Below, piece by piece: positions 51,814-60,125 of a stretch of 64,000 nucleotides of DNA. Position 1 is the stretch's first letter. Every line of letters starts with the position of its first letter. This DNA is from Cytophaga sp. FL35. GTDB lineage: Bacteria; Bacteroidota; Bacteroidia; Flavobacteriales; Flavobacteriaceae. The position numbers and the translations under genes were made by a program. The notes below the pieces were generated by a model. It saw only the letters and a program-made list of their open reading frames with translations. It made no database searches and had not been told where the DNA came from. The DNA is taken from contig NZ_JACSOH010000005.1 in NCBI RefSeq assembly GCF_014349235.1, forward strand, positions 1-64,000, in the 5' to 3' direction.

Positions 51814-52623
51814 ATGATTAAAAATATAGCATTGTTTCTATTGGGTACATTAATACTTAGTTGCAAAGATGCTCCTCAGAAAACAAAAGAAAATAATGTT
51901 GCTGCAGAAAACTCGGCCGTTGAAGAAATTAAAGATCACGGCTTTCCCGAGTCATTCACAAAAATATTGGATGCCCATGGTACCTTGGCCAAATGGAAAA
52001 CGAAGCAGACCTTAAGCTATGAAATGCCCAAGCCAGATGGTAAGGAGATACATACCATCGACTTAAAATCGAGACGTGACCGTATCGATATGGGTACCAT
52101 ATCAATGGGTTTCGACGGTTCAAAAATTTGGTTAAAAGACGACAATGCGGCGTACAAGGGTAATGCTGCGGTGTACCACAACTTGATGTTCTATTTTTAT
52201 GCGATGCCCTTTGTTTTTGCCGATCCGGGAATCAATTATGGCGAAACCGAACCTTTAGAATATGAAGGCAAAAGCTATCCCGGCATCCATATCAGTTTTA
52301 ATGATGGGGTAGGAGCCTCCTCCAATGATGATTATTTTCTTCACTACGACCCTGAAACCTACCAAATGACTTGGTTGGGCTATACTTTTACCTATGGTAG
52401 TGATGAGAAGTCAGACAATGTAAAATGGATACGCTACAAAGATTGGCAGAATATTGACGGGGTATTGTTGCCAAAGTCCATAACTTGGCATAATTATGAG
52501 GGTAGAAGCATCAAAGAGGGTAAGGATCCTGTGCAATTTGAGAATGTAACATTGGAGACCCAGCAAAAACCTGATGTCTTTTACCAAAAACCTGAAAGTG
52601 CCAAAGTAGTCTTAAACCCTTAA
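51814..52623 (+). CDS. DUF6503 family lipoprotein
   Basis: 269 residues; lipoprotein signal ending in LILSC followed by KDAP. The mature protein is beta-rich and fits DUF6503, a family of LolA-like shape: FTKILDAHGTLAKWKTKQTLSYEM, DLKSRRDRIDMGTISMGFDG, DYFLHYDPETYQMTWLGYTF. A LolA-like lipid-binding role is conceivable. It is divergent from the SpoU gene and lies 45 bases before the molybdenum cofactor operon, probably not part of it. Confidence 0.85.
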   Translation: MIKNIALFLLGTLILSCKDAPQKTKENNVAAENSAVEEIKDHGFPESFTKILDAHGTLAKWKTKQTLSYEMPKPDGKEIHTIDLKSRRDRIDMGTISMGFDGSKIWLKDDNAAYKGNAAVYHNLMFYFYAMPFVFADPGINYGETEPLEYEGKSYPGIHISFNDGVGASSNDDYFLHYDPETYQMTWLGYTFTYGSDEKSDNVKWIRYKDWQNIDGVLLPKSITWHNYEGRSIKEGKDPVQFENVTLETQQKPDVFYQKPESAKVVLNP

Positions 52624-52668
52624 ACATTCGCTTTTTTTTGAGTAATTTGGAGCTCAAATACTAATTTA

Positions 52669-52911
52669 ATGGAGGTACTTTTATTTGGTATTGCCAAAGA
52701 CATCGTTGGCTCATCTAGTTATACAATCAGTGAAAATGCTGTGATGCCTACTTCGGTGGCGGAATTAAAGCAACAGCTGACTACTGATTTTCCGGAGCTG
52801 GGAAAACTTTCTTCGTTGGCAGTGGCTGTTAATAGCGAATACGCCGAAGACGGGGTTTTACTGCAAAGCCAAGATGAAATAGCATTGATACCTCCTGTAA
52901 GTGGCGGATAA
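52669..52911 (+). CDS. moaD: Molybdopterin synthase sulfur-carrier subunit MoaD
   Basis: 80 residues, ubiquitin-like beta-grasp fold: MEVLLFGIAKDIVG at the start and the invariant C-terminal tail IALIPPVSGG, whose last glycine is thiocarboxylated by the MoeB-type enzyme encoded later in this operon. It donates sulfur to precursor Z with MoaE. Its TAA stop shares an A with the moaE ATG (TAATG), a one-base overlap that points to coupled translation and a balanced complex. Confidence 0.92.
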   Translation: MEVLLFGIAKDIVGSSSYTISENAVMPTSVAELKQQLTTDFPELGKLSSLAVAVNSEYAEDGVLLQSQDEIALIPPVSGG

Positions 52912-53333
52912 TGGTAGACAAAATCATTGTTGAAATAGTAGATGAATTAGACCCTTCCGGGGTTTATCAAGAACTGTCAGATCCAAATAGCGGTGGATTT
53001 TGTGTATTTGTTGGTGCGGTAAGGGAATTTACCCAAAACGAGCAGGTTATGGCTTTGGAGTTCGAAACCTATCAGGGCATGGCCATCAAAGAAATGACCA
53101 AAATTGCTCAAGATGCTATGAAAAAATGGGATTTGAACAAAGTGGTTATAAGGCATGCTGTTGGCAAAAAGGAAGTGGAAGAACCCGTGGTGGTCGTGGG
53201 GGCATCTTCGGCACATAGAGACGCTTGTTTTACGGCTTGCAGATATTTGATTGACACTTTGAAGGAGACCGTACCCATCTGGAAAAAGGAAATGTTCAAG
53301 AATAAGTCCATCTGGGTTTCGGCAACCCCTTAA
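52911..53333 (+). CDS. moaE: Molybdopterin synthase catalytic subunit MoaE
   Basis: 140 residues. MoaE motifs: GGFCVFVGAVREF, EFETYQGMAIKEMTKIA, VVIRHAVGKKEVEEPVVVV, SSAHRDACFTACRYLID and the catalytic-lysine region VPIWKKEMF. With MoaD it turns cyclic pyranopterin monophosphate into molybdopterin by inserting two sulfur atoms. It overlaps moaD by one base and precedes moaA by 33 bases. Confidence 0.94.
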   Translation: MVDKIIVEIVDELDPSGVYQELSDPNSGGFCVFVGAVREFTQNEQVMALEFETYQGMAIKEMTKIAQDAMKKWDLNKVVIRHAVGKKEVEEPVVVVGASSAHRDACFTACRYLIDTLKETVPIWKKEMFKNKSIWVSATP

Positions 53334-53366
53334 GATCTATTTACTTTGTAAGAGAAGGAAGATGAT

Positions 53367-54350
53367 ATGCTGATAGACAACCACGGTAGAAAAATCAATT
53401 ACGTACGTTTGGCGGTCACCGATCGTTGCAATTTGCGCTGCAATTATTGTATGCCTGCGGAAGGCATCAACTTTGCTAAAAGTGACAAGCTGTTTACCAT
53501 ACAGGAATTGGGCAAACTCAGTGAGCTTTTGGTAGACCAGGGGGTGGACAAAATCAGAATTACCGGGGGAGAGCCCTTTGTGCGTAAAGATTTGATGGTG
53601 CTGTTCCGTAAATTGAGCAAACTTCAAGGTCTTAAAGATATTTCGGTTACAACCAATGCTACTTTGATCGGACCTTATATTGACGAGCTTAAAGAATTGG
53701 GCATTCTGAATATGAACATCAGCATGGATGCCATTAACAGGGACACCTTTGAGCGAATAACCCGCCGCAACCAATATGATACGGTGTACGAAAATTTGGT
53801 GCGATTGATTTCCGAAGGTTTCAATGTTCGCATCAACTTTATTGCATTGGATGGGCAAAATACCCAAGACATTTTGCCAATGTTGGAGCTTGCCAAACAT
53901 TACAACGTTTCGGTGCGCTTTTTAGAGGAAATGCCTTTTAACGGCGGATCCAAGAAATTTCAGTCCATCGTTTGGGACTATAAAAAGATATTGGCCCACA
54001 TTGCGGATGCCTATCCGGATTATTATCAACTGGAATCCCCAAAAACATCCACTTCCATTAATTACAAAGTGCCCGGATTCAAAGGCTCATTTGGGGTTAT
54101 CCCCTCCTTTAGCCGAACTTTTTGTGGGTCTTGTAACCGACTTCGAATTTCGGCCACGGGCGATGTTATCACCTGTTTGTATGCCAAACCCAGTATGAAC
54201 ATTAGGGAAATTTTTAGGCGGGAAAAAAGCGATGAGCTCGTGAAACAGCGCATTTTGGAAGCAGTTGGAAGTCGTGCAAAAACAGGCTTTGAGGCCCAAG
54301 AAAAGTATCAAGGTGTTTTTGAGAATTCCATGACATCCATTGGGGGATAA
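53367..54350 (+). CDS. moaA: GTP 3',8-cyclase MoaA
   Basis: 327 residues, radical SAM enzyme. The N-terminal cluster motif is DRCNLRCNYCMP (CxxxCxxC), followed by RITGGEPFVRKDL and VTTNATLIGPYI; the second cluster, bound to GTP, is near the end: FCGSCNRLRIS and a later CLYAK. The C-terminus ends in SIGG, the double glycine needed for activity in MoaA. First step of molybdenum cofactor synthesis. A start at 53367 (MLIDNHGRKINYVRLAVTDRC) is typical of the family. Confidence 0.95.
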   Translation: MLIDNHGRKINYVRLAVTDRCNLRCNYCMPAEGINFAKSDKLFTIQELGKLSELLVDQGVDKIRITGGEPFVRKDLMVLFRKLSKLQGLKDISVTTNATLIGPYIDELKELGILNMNISMDAINRDTFERITRRNQYDTVYENLVRLISEGFNVRINFIALDGQNTQDILPMLELAKHYNVSVRFLEEMPFNGGSKKFQSIVWDYKKILAHIADAYPDYYQLESPKTSTSINYKVPGFKGSFGVIPSFSRTFCGSCNRLRISATGDVITCLYAKPSMNIREIFRREKSDELVKQRILEAVGSRAKTGFEAQEKYQGVFENSMTSIGG

Positions 54351-54383
54351 TAATTCAATTTAGACAATAAGAGAACCAAAAAT

Positions 54384-54854
54384 ATGAGCAAACTTTCTCA
54401 TTTAGATGATGCCGGAAATGCCGCCATGGTAGATGTTTCGGAGAAAAAAGTATCCGCCAGAACGGCCATAGCCTCTGGGAAGGTAGTTTTTCCATCCGCT
54501 GTTTTTGAAGAACTGAGTGCGCAAGATTTTTTGGGAAAGAAAGGAAGCATTATACAAACTGCAGTAATCGCGGGAATTCAAGCGGTCAAAAAAACTTCGG
54601 ATTTGATACCGCTGTGCCATCAATTGAGTTTGAGCAAGGTAAAGGTGGACATAGTCCCAAGTGATAATTGTTTACAGATTACCTGCACCGTTAAATGTAA
54701 TGAACGCACGGGGGTGGAAATGGAAGCGCTTACGGGCGTTTCGGTTAGTGCACTTACCATTTATGATATGTGCAAGGCACTTTCGCATGATATCGTAATT
54801 GGAGAAATTAAGTTGAACGAGAAAACAGGAGGTAAGAGTGATTATAGGTCCTAA
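54384..54854 (+). CDS. moaC: Cyclic pyranopterin monophosphate synthase MoaC
   Basis: 156 residues. MoaC signatures: MVDVSEKKVSARTAIASG at the N-terminus, KTSDLIPLCHQLSLSKVKVD in the middle and GVEMEALTGVSVSALTIYDM with the catalytic lysines around MCKALSHDI. It rearranges the MoaA product to cyclic pyranopterin monophosphate. It lies 33 bases after moaA and its end overlaps mobA by 17 bases. Confidence 0.95.
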   Translation: MSKLSHLDDAGNAAMVDVSEKKVSARTAIASGKVVFPSAVFEELSAQDFLGKKGSIIQTAVIAGIQAVKKTSDLIPLCHQLSLSKVKVDIVPSDNCLQITCTVKCNERTGVEMEALTGVSVSALTIYDMCKALSHDIVIGEIKLNEKTGGKSDYRS

Positions 54855-55434
54855 ATTGTACGGATTGGTCTTAGCCGGTGGAAAAAGCACCCGAATGGGA
54901 AAGGACAAAGGTCTTATCCATTACCACGGAATGCCACAAAGAGAGTATTTGTATCATTTGTTGGGCAGGGTTTGCGAGGAGACTTTTATGAGCGTTCGGC
55001 CCGAACAATCCAAAGAGATCACTGCTGATTTTCAATTGATCGAAGATATGGATGAATATAAGGGTCCGTTTAACGGACTTTTATCCGCCCATAAGAAATA
55101 TCCTGAAGCCGCATGGCTAGTTTTGGCTTGTGACCTTCCGCTAATCGATTTAAAATCGCTTCAAGAATTGATTGCAGCTAGAGACCCTAACGTTTTCGCT
55201 ACTTCATTTGCGCATGAGGAAAATCCGTTGCCGGAGCCTATTTGTGCGATTTGGGAACCGCTAGCCTTGGAAAAGGCTAAACAATATTTGGATGAGGGCA
55301 ATGGTTCGTGTCCCAGAAAATTCTTGATCAATAGCGAGGTGAAATTGGTTTTTCCGCAGGATAGTAATGTGCTAATGAATGCTAATTCGGAAGAGGAATA
55401 CAAAGAGGCCATCGTTAAACTATCCACGGAATAA
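54838..55434 (+). CDS. mobA: Molybdenum cofactor guanylyltransferase MobA
   Basis: 198 residues from a GTG start, preceded inside moaC by a strong AGGAGG site, uncommon in Bacteroidota. Nucleotidyltransferase motif LVLAGGKSTRMGKDKGLI at the N-terminus, DMDEYKGPFNGLLSA and LVLACDLPLIDLKSL. It links GMP to molybdopterin to make the bis-MGD form used by nitrate reductases and other DMSO reductase-family enzymes. It overlaps moaC by 17 bases and the next gene by 1 base (TAATG). Confidence 0.9.
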   Translation: MIIGPKLYGLVLAGGKSTRMGKDKGLIHYHGMPQREYLYHLLGRVCEETFMSVRPEQSKEITADFQLIEDMDEYKGPFNGLLSAHKKYPEAAWLVLACDLPLIDLKSLQELIAARDPNVFATSFAHEENPLPEPICAIWEPLALEKAKQYLDEGNGSCPRKFLINSEVKLVFPQDSNVLMNANSEEEYKEAIVKLSTE

Positions 55435-56501
55435 TGGAACGCTACCAAAGACAGGTGATTTTGCCCGGTTTTGGGGAAGAGGCCCAGCAAAAACTGCAGC
55501 AAGCCAAGGTGTTGGTCATTGGCGCAGGGGGGTTGGGCATTCCAGTGCTTACCTATTTGAACTCGATGGGTGTGGGAACTTTGGGTATTGTTGACAATGA
55601 TCTGGTTTCCATTACCAATTTACATCGGCAGGTAGCTTTTGCCGAAAAGGACGTGAACCAAGCGAAAGTGACTGTTTTGGCAAGAAAGCTAAGCGAACAG
55701 AATTCTGATACCAAGATTATAGAATATCCAATCTTTTTGAATAGAGAAAATGCTTTGGATCTTATTCAAGAATATGATTTGGTGGTGGATGCTTCGGATA
55801 ATTTTCCCACACGATATTTGGTGAACGATGCCTGTGTAATGTTAAATAAGCCATTTATTTACGGTGCTTTGCATGGTTTTGAAGGTCAGGTGAGTGTTTT
55901 TAACCATAATGGAGGTCCAACCTATCGCTGTCTTTTCCCTACCATGCCTAAAAGCGATGAGGTGCCCAATTGCAATGATCACGGGGTATTGGGAATTTTA
56001 CCCGGTATTGTTGGGAATCTTCAAGCCTTGGAAGCAGTTAAAGTCATTACTGCATTGGGGGAGGCTTTGTCCGGTAAATTGTTGCTTTTTGATGCACTCG
56101 GCAATACCTTCCAGAAAATAAAATTTGGGCTGAGGACTGAAAATTTAGAAATCAGGGAACTTCAAAGTAGTTATGATTTTGATTGTGAAGTTGGCGTGAA
56201 TGAAATTTCCGCAGAAAATTTCTCCAATCTTATGGAAACAGATGAAATACAACTCATTGATGTTCGTACAGAAAAGGAATTTGCAAGAAACCATTTGTCC
56301 GTTGCTAAAAATATTCCCTTGGGAGAGCTAGAAAGCCGCTTAGGGGAAATCGATTTTAATTCAACGGCTTATCTTCTTTGCCAATCTGGTATTCGCAGTA
56401 AAAAGGCCATAGCAAAACTACAAGAACTGCAACCTCTGGCCCAATTGGTCAATGTAACTGGAGGTATGAACCAAATAAGATTGCATGCTGCTGAGCACTG
56501 A
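55434..56501 (+). CDS. moeB: MoeB/ThiF-type adenylyltransferase with C-terminal rhodanese domain
   Basis: 355 residues. ThiF domain (about 1-245): nucleotide loop VLVIGAGGLGIPVLTYL, DNDLVSITNLHRQV, DASDNFPTRYLVNDAC and PNCNDHGVLG. Rhodanese domain (about 255-355): LIDVRTEKEFARNHL and active-site loop CQSGIRSKKA. The enzyme adenylates MoaD's C-terminus, and the rhodanese could pass the sulfur. Two zinc cysteines of E. coli MoeB are missing: CYRC is TYRC here, CEVC is CEVG, so only one of each pair remains and zinc is probably not bound. It overlaps the TSUP gene by 17 bases. ThiF or MoeB use is not separable from sequence, but the operon favours MoaD. Confidence 0.9.
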   Translation: MERYQRQVILPGFGEEAQQKLQQAKVLVIGAGGLGIPVLTYLNSMGVGTLGIVDNDLVSITNLHRQVAFAEKDVNQAKVTVLARKLSEQNSDTKIIEYPIFLNRENALDLIQEYDLVVDASDNFPTRYLVNDACVMLNKPFIYGALHGFEGQVSVFNHNGGPTYRCLFPTMPKSDEVPNCNDHGVLGILPGIVGNLQALEAVKVITALGEALSGKLLLFDALGNTFQKIKFGLRTENLEIRELQSSYDFDCEVGVNEISAENFSNLMETDEIQLIDVRTEKEFARNHLSVAKNIPLGELESRLGEIDFNSTAYLLCQSGIRSKKAIAKLQELQPLAQLVNVTGGMNQIRLHAAEH

Positions 56502-57261
56502 AGAGTTTGTACTGCTTAGTTTGGGCTTTTTTGTAATAGCCACGCTTTATTCTTCGGTCGGTTTTGGCGGTGGTTCTAGTTATTTGGCCCTGTTGACCTT
56601 GTTTCTCTCAGGTTTTTTCGCCATCCGCTCCATAGCATTGGTATGCAATTTGGTGGTGGTTTCGGGCAGTTCTTACCTCTATTTTAAGAATGGACATAGC
56701 GATTTTAAAAAATTCCTACCATTTGTGTTGAGCAGTATTCCCATGGCTTTTATTGGGGCATCGTTCCGGCTACAAGAGCATGTTTTTTTCGTACTCTTGG
56801 GGTTTTCACTGGTAATATCTTCCATTTTTTTGGCATGGCAGACATTTACTTTTTCTAATACAAGCGATAAAGTAAAATCCTACCCCAAGTACCTTACCGC
56901 TGTTTTGGGTGGTGGCATCGGATTATTATCCGGTTTGGTAGGCATTGGCGGGGGTATTTTTTTAGCGCCTATTCTAAATCATTTACAGTGGGATAAATCC
57001 ATTAAAATTGCTGCCTTGGCCAGTTTTTTTATCTTGGTAAATTCCATTAGTGGCCTGGCGGGCTTGGTTCAAGGAGAAATGTTAAATTTGCCATGGAAAG
57101 AAACATTGGGTCTTGTAGTGGCCGTGCTTTTGGGCGGTCAGTTAGGAATTCGGCTAAGTTTAAAGCGACTTTCCCCTATTGGAATAAAAAGGGTTACAGC
57201 CTTGCTAGTTTTTGCGGTGGGCATTCGTTTATTGATCAAATACCTACCCCACTTATCCTAA
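56485..57261 (+). CDS. TSUP family permease (TauE/SafE)
   Basis: 258 residues, about eight membrane helices with the two family repeats SSVGFGGGSSYLALL and SGLVGIGGGIFLAPIL (GxGG turns). TSUP permeases move sulfite, sulfoacetate or other organosulfur anions. Its start overlaps moeB by 17 bases, so it is translated with the Moco genes. A role in moving a sulfur compound or oxyanion linked to a molybdoenzyme is an inference; nothing fixes the substrate. Confidence 0.88.
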   Translation: MLLSTEEFVLLSLGFFVIATLYSSVGFGGGSSYLALLTLFLSGFFAIRSIALVCNLVVVSGSSYLYFKNGHSDFKKFLPFVLSSIPMAFIGASFRLQEHVFFVLLGFSLVISSIFLAWQTFTFSNTSDKVKSYPKYLTAVLGGGIGLLSGLVGIGGGIFLAPILNHLQWDKSIKIAALASFFILVNSISGLAGLVQGEMLNLPWKETLGLVVAVLLGGQLGIRLSLKRLSPIGIKRVTALLVFAVGIRLLIKYLPHLS

Positions 57262-57303
57262 GTCTCCCCATTTTCGAATGGAAACCGTTAAAAGAAAAGT
57301 AGA

Positions 57304-57921
57304 TTGAAAACATTGTTGCATCCGGCGTATTTGCCCAATATTCAAACATTCGCTAAAATCATTTCAGAGGAAATCTGTTGGGAGGTAGAAGATAATTTCC
57401 AAAAACAGACCTTTAGAAATCGCTGTTATATTGGCACTGACCAGGGGAAACATATGCTAAGTATTCCTATAAAACATGTTGGTGGTTCCCAAGGCAGGCA
57501 GAAGTTTAAGGATGTAGTTTTGGATTATTCCGGAATGTGGTCTAGGCAGCATTGGAGAACCCTGCAAACGGCCTACAGAACTTCACCCTTTTTTGAATTT
57601 TATGAAGATGAATTGGCGCCAATTTTTGAAAAACAACATAAGTTTTTGTTGGACTTGAACCTTTTTGCCATCGAAACTATTTGTGATTGTTTACAGGTGG
57701 AAATGCCAGAGAATAAAACTGAAGAGTTTATTCTACATCCTGAAAAGTTAAATGACCAAAGGGTATTGGTCAACGCTAAGAAAAAGACGGTTGTTGATTT
57801 TCCGGTCTATAATCAAGTATTTGGTGACAGACATGGATTTTTGCCCAATTTAAGCATAGTGGACCTGCTTTTTAATGAAGGAACAAGTGCCTTATCCTAT
57901 TTAAAGCAGCTAGACATTTAA
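57304..57921 (+). CDS. WbqC family protein
   Basis: 205 residues. WbqC family features: TLLHPAYLPNIQTF at the N-terminus, CYIGTDQGKHMLSIPI, YSGMWSRQHWRTLQTAYRTS (with the W-x(3)-HW stretch), and PVYNQVFGDRHGFLPNLS. The start codon is TTG at 57304; no ATG gives the TLLHP start. The family is found with O-antigen or glycan genes and thought to be acetyl- or amidotransferase-like; its activity is unknown. It lies 42 bases after the TSUP gene. Confidence 0.88.
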   Translation: MKTLLHPAYLPNIQTFAKIISEEICWEVEDNFQKQTFRNRCYIGTDQGKHMLSIPIKHVGGSQGRQKFKDVVLDYSGMWSRQHWRTLQTAYRTSPFFEFYEDELAPIFEKQHKFLLDLNLFAIETICDCLQVEMPENKTEEFILHPEKLNDQRVLVNAKKKTVVDFPVYNQVFGDRHGFLPNLSIVDLLFNEGTSALSYLKQLDI

Positions 57922-57927
57922 TTTGTT

Positions 57928-58239
57928 ATGCTACGATTTTTGGTCCATTACGGCATTCACTTTTTAGTGCCTGTTCTCGTAGGCTTCTACTTTTTTAAGG
58001 ACAATCGTTTAAAGGCTATTCTTATTCTTTTGGCTGGCATTGTCATTGATGTTGATCATTTATTGGCCACACCCATTTTTGAAGCTAACAGGTGTAGTAT
58101 CGGGTTTCATCCCTTGCACAGTTATTGGGCTATTGGATTATATGTAGTCTTATTCTTTTTCATGAAAACTAGATTAGTGGGATTGGCATTGTTGATACAC
58201 ATCGTGGCAGACATATCAGACTGTTTTCTAATGCCTTAA
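57928..58239 (+). CDS. DUF6122 family membrane protein
   Basis: 103 residues with three to four membrane helices. The family pattern is VHYGIHFLVPVLVGFYFF, VIDVDHLLATPIF and FHPLHSYWA: the conserved His and Asp residues resemble those of membrane-bound metal-dependent hydrolases (YdjM-like). Function unknown. It follows the WbqC gene by 6 bases. Its 3' end overlaps the converging EEP-family gene by 12 bases. Confidence 0.85.
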   Translation: MLRFLVHYGIHFLVPVLVGFYFFKDNRLKAILILLAGIVIDVDHLLATPIFEANRCSIGFHPLHSYWAIGLYVVLFFFMKTRLVGLALLIHIVADISDCFLMP

Positions 58240-59253
58240 ATCAAATGTGGACATAATTGGAAAGTGATCTGAAAATTTGTCATCGTAATTCTTGTGCGAT
58301 TTAATTTCAAAATGGTCATCGGCAAAAATAAAATCGATTCTAAAGGGCAGAAAAAGTAAATCGTAAGTTCTGCCTAAGCCCGTTCCTTTTTCAATAAATG
58401 TATCTTTCATATCGCCCTTTAAAAGGTGGTAAGTAGAACTAAATTGAGTGTTATTAAAATCGCCACATAACAAAGTGGGGTAAGGACTATTATTTTTATG
58501 TTGTTGTACAAGTTTTGCCTGGTTCATTTGTCTTTTAAATCGATGGTTAACCTTGTCATAAACGTATTCAACAGGCTTTGAACGAACATTTCCTGATCCT
58601 GGTGTTACTCCCAAGGACTGCATGTGAACATTATAGACCCTGATAGTATCGCCTTGGTATAAAATATCGGCGTAAGAACCATTGTTGATACTGTTCTTGA
58701 ACTGAATGGTTTCCGCTTTGATAATAGGATATTTAGAAAAAACACCTAAGTGCACTTTGTTACTGTCATGGAATTTATCCAAAAAAGAGTAGGGGTAGTC
58801 CAAAAATTCGGACTTCATGCTGATACCTACTTCCTGAAAACAGATGATATCGGGTTTCTCTGAGGCTATTAGTTCTGTAATTTTTTCTCGAGTGTTAAGG
58901 GAGCGGTCTGCTTCCAAACGGTTAAACCCCCTTACGTTATAACTCATTACCTTTAAATCCCCAATGCTTTTATTTTCTTTCCCAAAACTTGGTTTTATAA
59001 AGGTGCCTAGAACTAGATATCCCACTACCAGAATGATGAGGGAGGTGAGCATTTGTCTTTTCCTTTGCAGCAACCAATAGAGAAAAAACAGGAAATTACC
59101 AACGACCAAAAAGGGCACTACCAACCCCAAAAACGTGAGGAAAGAGAAAAAATCATAGGTTAGATAGGGAACTGCGCAAGCAATTAGAAGCAAAACTGCT
59201 ACTAAAATATTAATGGAATAAACTAGCTTATTGAACCAAGAAAGTCCCTTCAT
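58228..59253 (-). CDS. Membrane-anchored EEP family (endonuclease/exonuclease/phosphatase) protein
   Basis: 341 residues; three membrane helices at about 10-95, then an EEP domain (about 100-341) with all hallmark motifs: VMSYNVRGFNR, IICFQEVG, LLCGDFNNTQFS, RIDFIFADDHF and SDHFPIMSTFDL. The active-site Glu, Asp, Asn and His are present. Could be a phosphodiesterase for lipid head groups or nucleic acid at the membrane; the substrate is unknown. It is the last gene of the mutL-rhomboid run and starts 4 bases after the rhomboid gene. Confidence 0.9.
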   Translation of the reverse strand: MKGLSWFNKLVYSINILVAVLLLIACAVPYLTYDFFSFLTFLGLVVPFLVVGNFLFFLYWLLQRKRQMLTSLIILVVGYLVLGTFIKPSFGKENKSIGDLKVMSYNVRGFNRLEADRSLNTREKITELIASEKPDIICFQEVGISMKSEFLDYPYSFLDKFHDSNKVHLGVFSKYPIIKAETIQFKNSINNGSYADILYQGDTIRVYNVHMQSLGVTPGSGNVRSKPVEYVYDKVNHRFKRQMNQAKLVQQHKNNSPYPTLLCGDFNNTQFSSTYHLLKGDMKDTFIEKGTGLGRTYDLLFLPFRIDFIFADDHFEIKSHKNYDDKFSDHFPIMSTFDLRH

Positions 59254-59257
59254 ACAT

Positions 59258-60124
59258 CTATTCTTCCTTTCCGGCCTTAAAAAGAAAATCCTTTTCGGCC
59301 TTGGTCAAACTTTCATAACCGGATTGACTGATTTTATCTAAAATGGCATCAATTTTCTTTTGTTGGCTTTGCTTGTCGTAATTGGAGGCGTTGGTGTTCG
59401 AAGATTTTCTGTTTTTGTAGACCGTTTTCAAGGGTGATTTCTTCTCTCTCTTTTTGAATAAATTCACGATTCCGTCTACAAGTTTGGAAAAACCTTCACC
59501 TATATCCACCCCGTTATATAATTGTCTGGCATACATATATCCCAAGAATGCACCGCCCAAATGGGCCAATCTCCCTCCTACATTGCCTCCCAAAGGAATT
59601 TGAACCAAATCCATCAGGACCACAAAAACACCAATATGCCAGAGCTTTACATTAAAAAAGAGCAATCTCACTTCCTGATTGGGAATATAGGTGCATACAA
59701 ATATCAAAACAGCCATTACACCTGCTGAGGCACCAATAAGAGAGGTGTTGATACCAACTAAAGCAGGGAAAATATTATAACTTAAAAGGAATAAGAGACC
59801 ACCTAATATTACCCCGAGAAAATATACGTTTAAAAATCGCCTGCCATCAAAAAGGTTCAGTAGAATACGACCTGCAACATATAAAATATACATGTTCCAA
59901 AGTATATGAAAAATACCTCCATGGAGAAAGGAGTAAGTAATAATGGACCAAGGTTGTATAAGAAAATCGAAAAAATCCTTTGGCAATGCGAACCAGTCCT
60001 CAACCGTTGGGCTGATCAGTGCCGTAATAAGACCCATGACAATAAACACCACTACATTAATGGCGATAAGCTTTTCTGAGACACTCAGCCGGGCGTATTG
60101 ATATTTTAGACCTCCGTTGTTCAT
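59258..60124 (-). CDS. Rhomboid family intramembrane serine protease (second)
   Basis: 288 residues. Six-helix rhomboid core (about 20-215): ITYSFLHGGIFHILWNMYILY with the HxxxN oxyanion region, active Ser in LIGASAGVMAVL (GxSxG), and the catalytic His in GGRLAHLGGAFLGY. The cytoplasmic C-terminal tail (about 220-288) is basic then acidic. It follows the other rhomboid gene by one base. Substrates unknown. Confidence 0.93.
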   Translation of the reverse strand: MNNGGLKYQYARLSVSEKLIAINVVVFIVMGLITALISPTVEDWFALPKDFFDFLIQPWSIITYSFLHGGIFHILWNMYILYVAGRILLNLFDGRRFLNVYFLGVILGGLLFLLSYNIFPALVGINTSLIGASAGVMAVLIFVCTYIPNQEVRLLFFNVKLWHIGVFVVLMDLVQIPLGGNVGGRLAHLGGAFLGYMYARQLYNGVDIGEGFSKLVDGIVNLFKKREKKSPLKTVYKNRKSSNTNASNYDKQSQQKKIDAILDKISQSGYESLTKAEKDFLFKAGKEE

Positions 60125-60125
60125 C

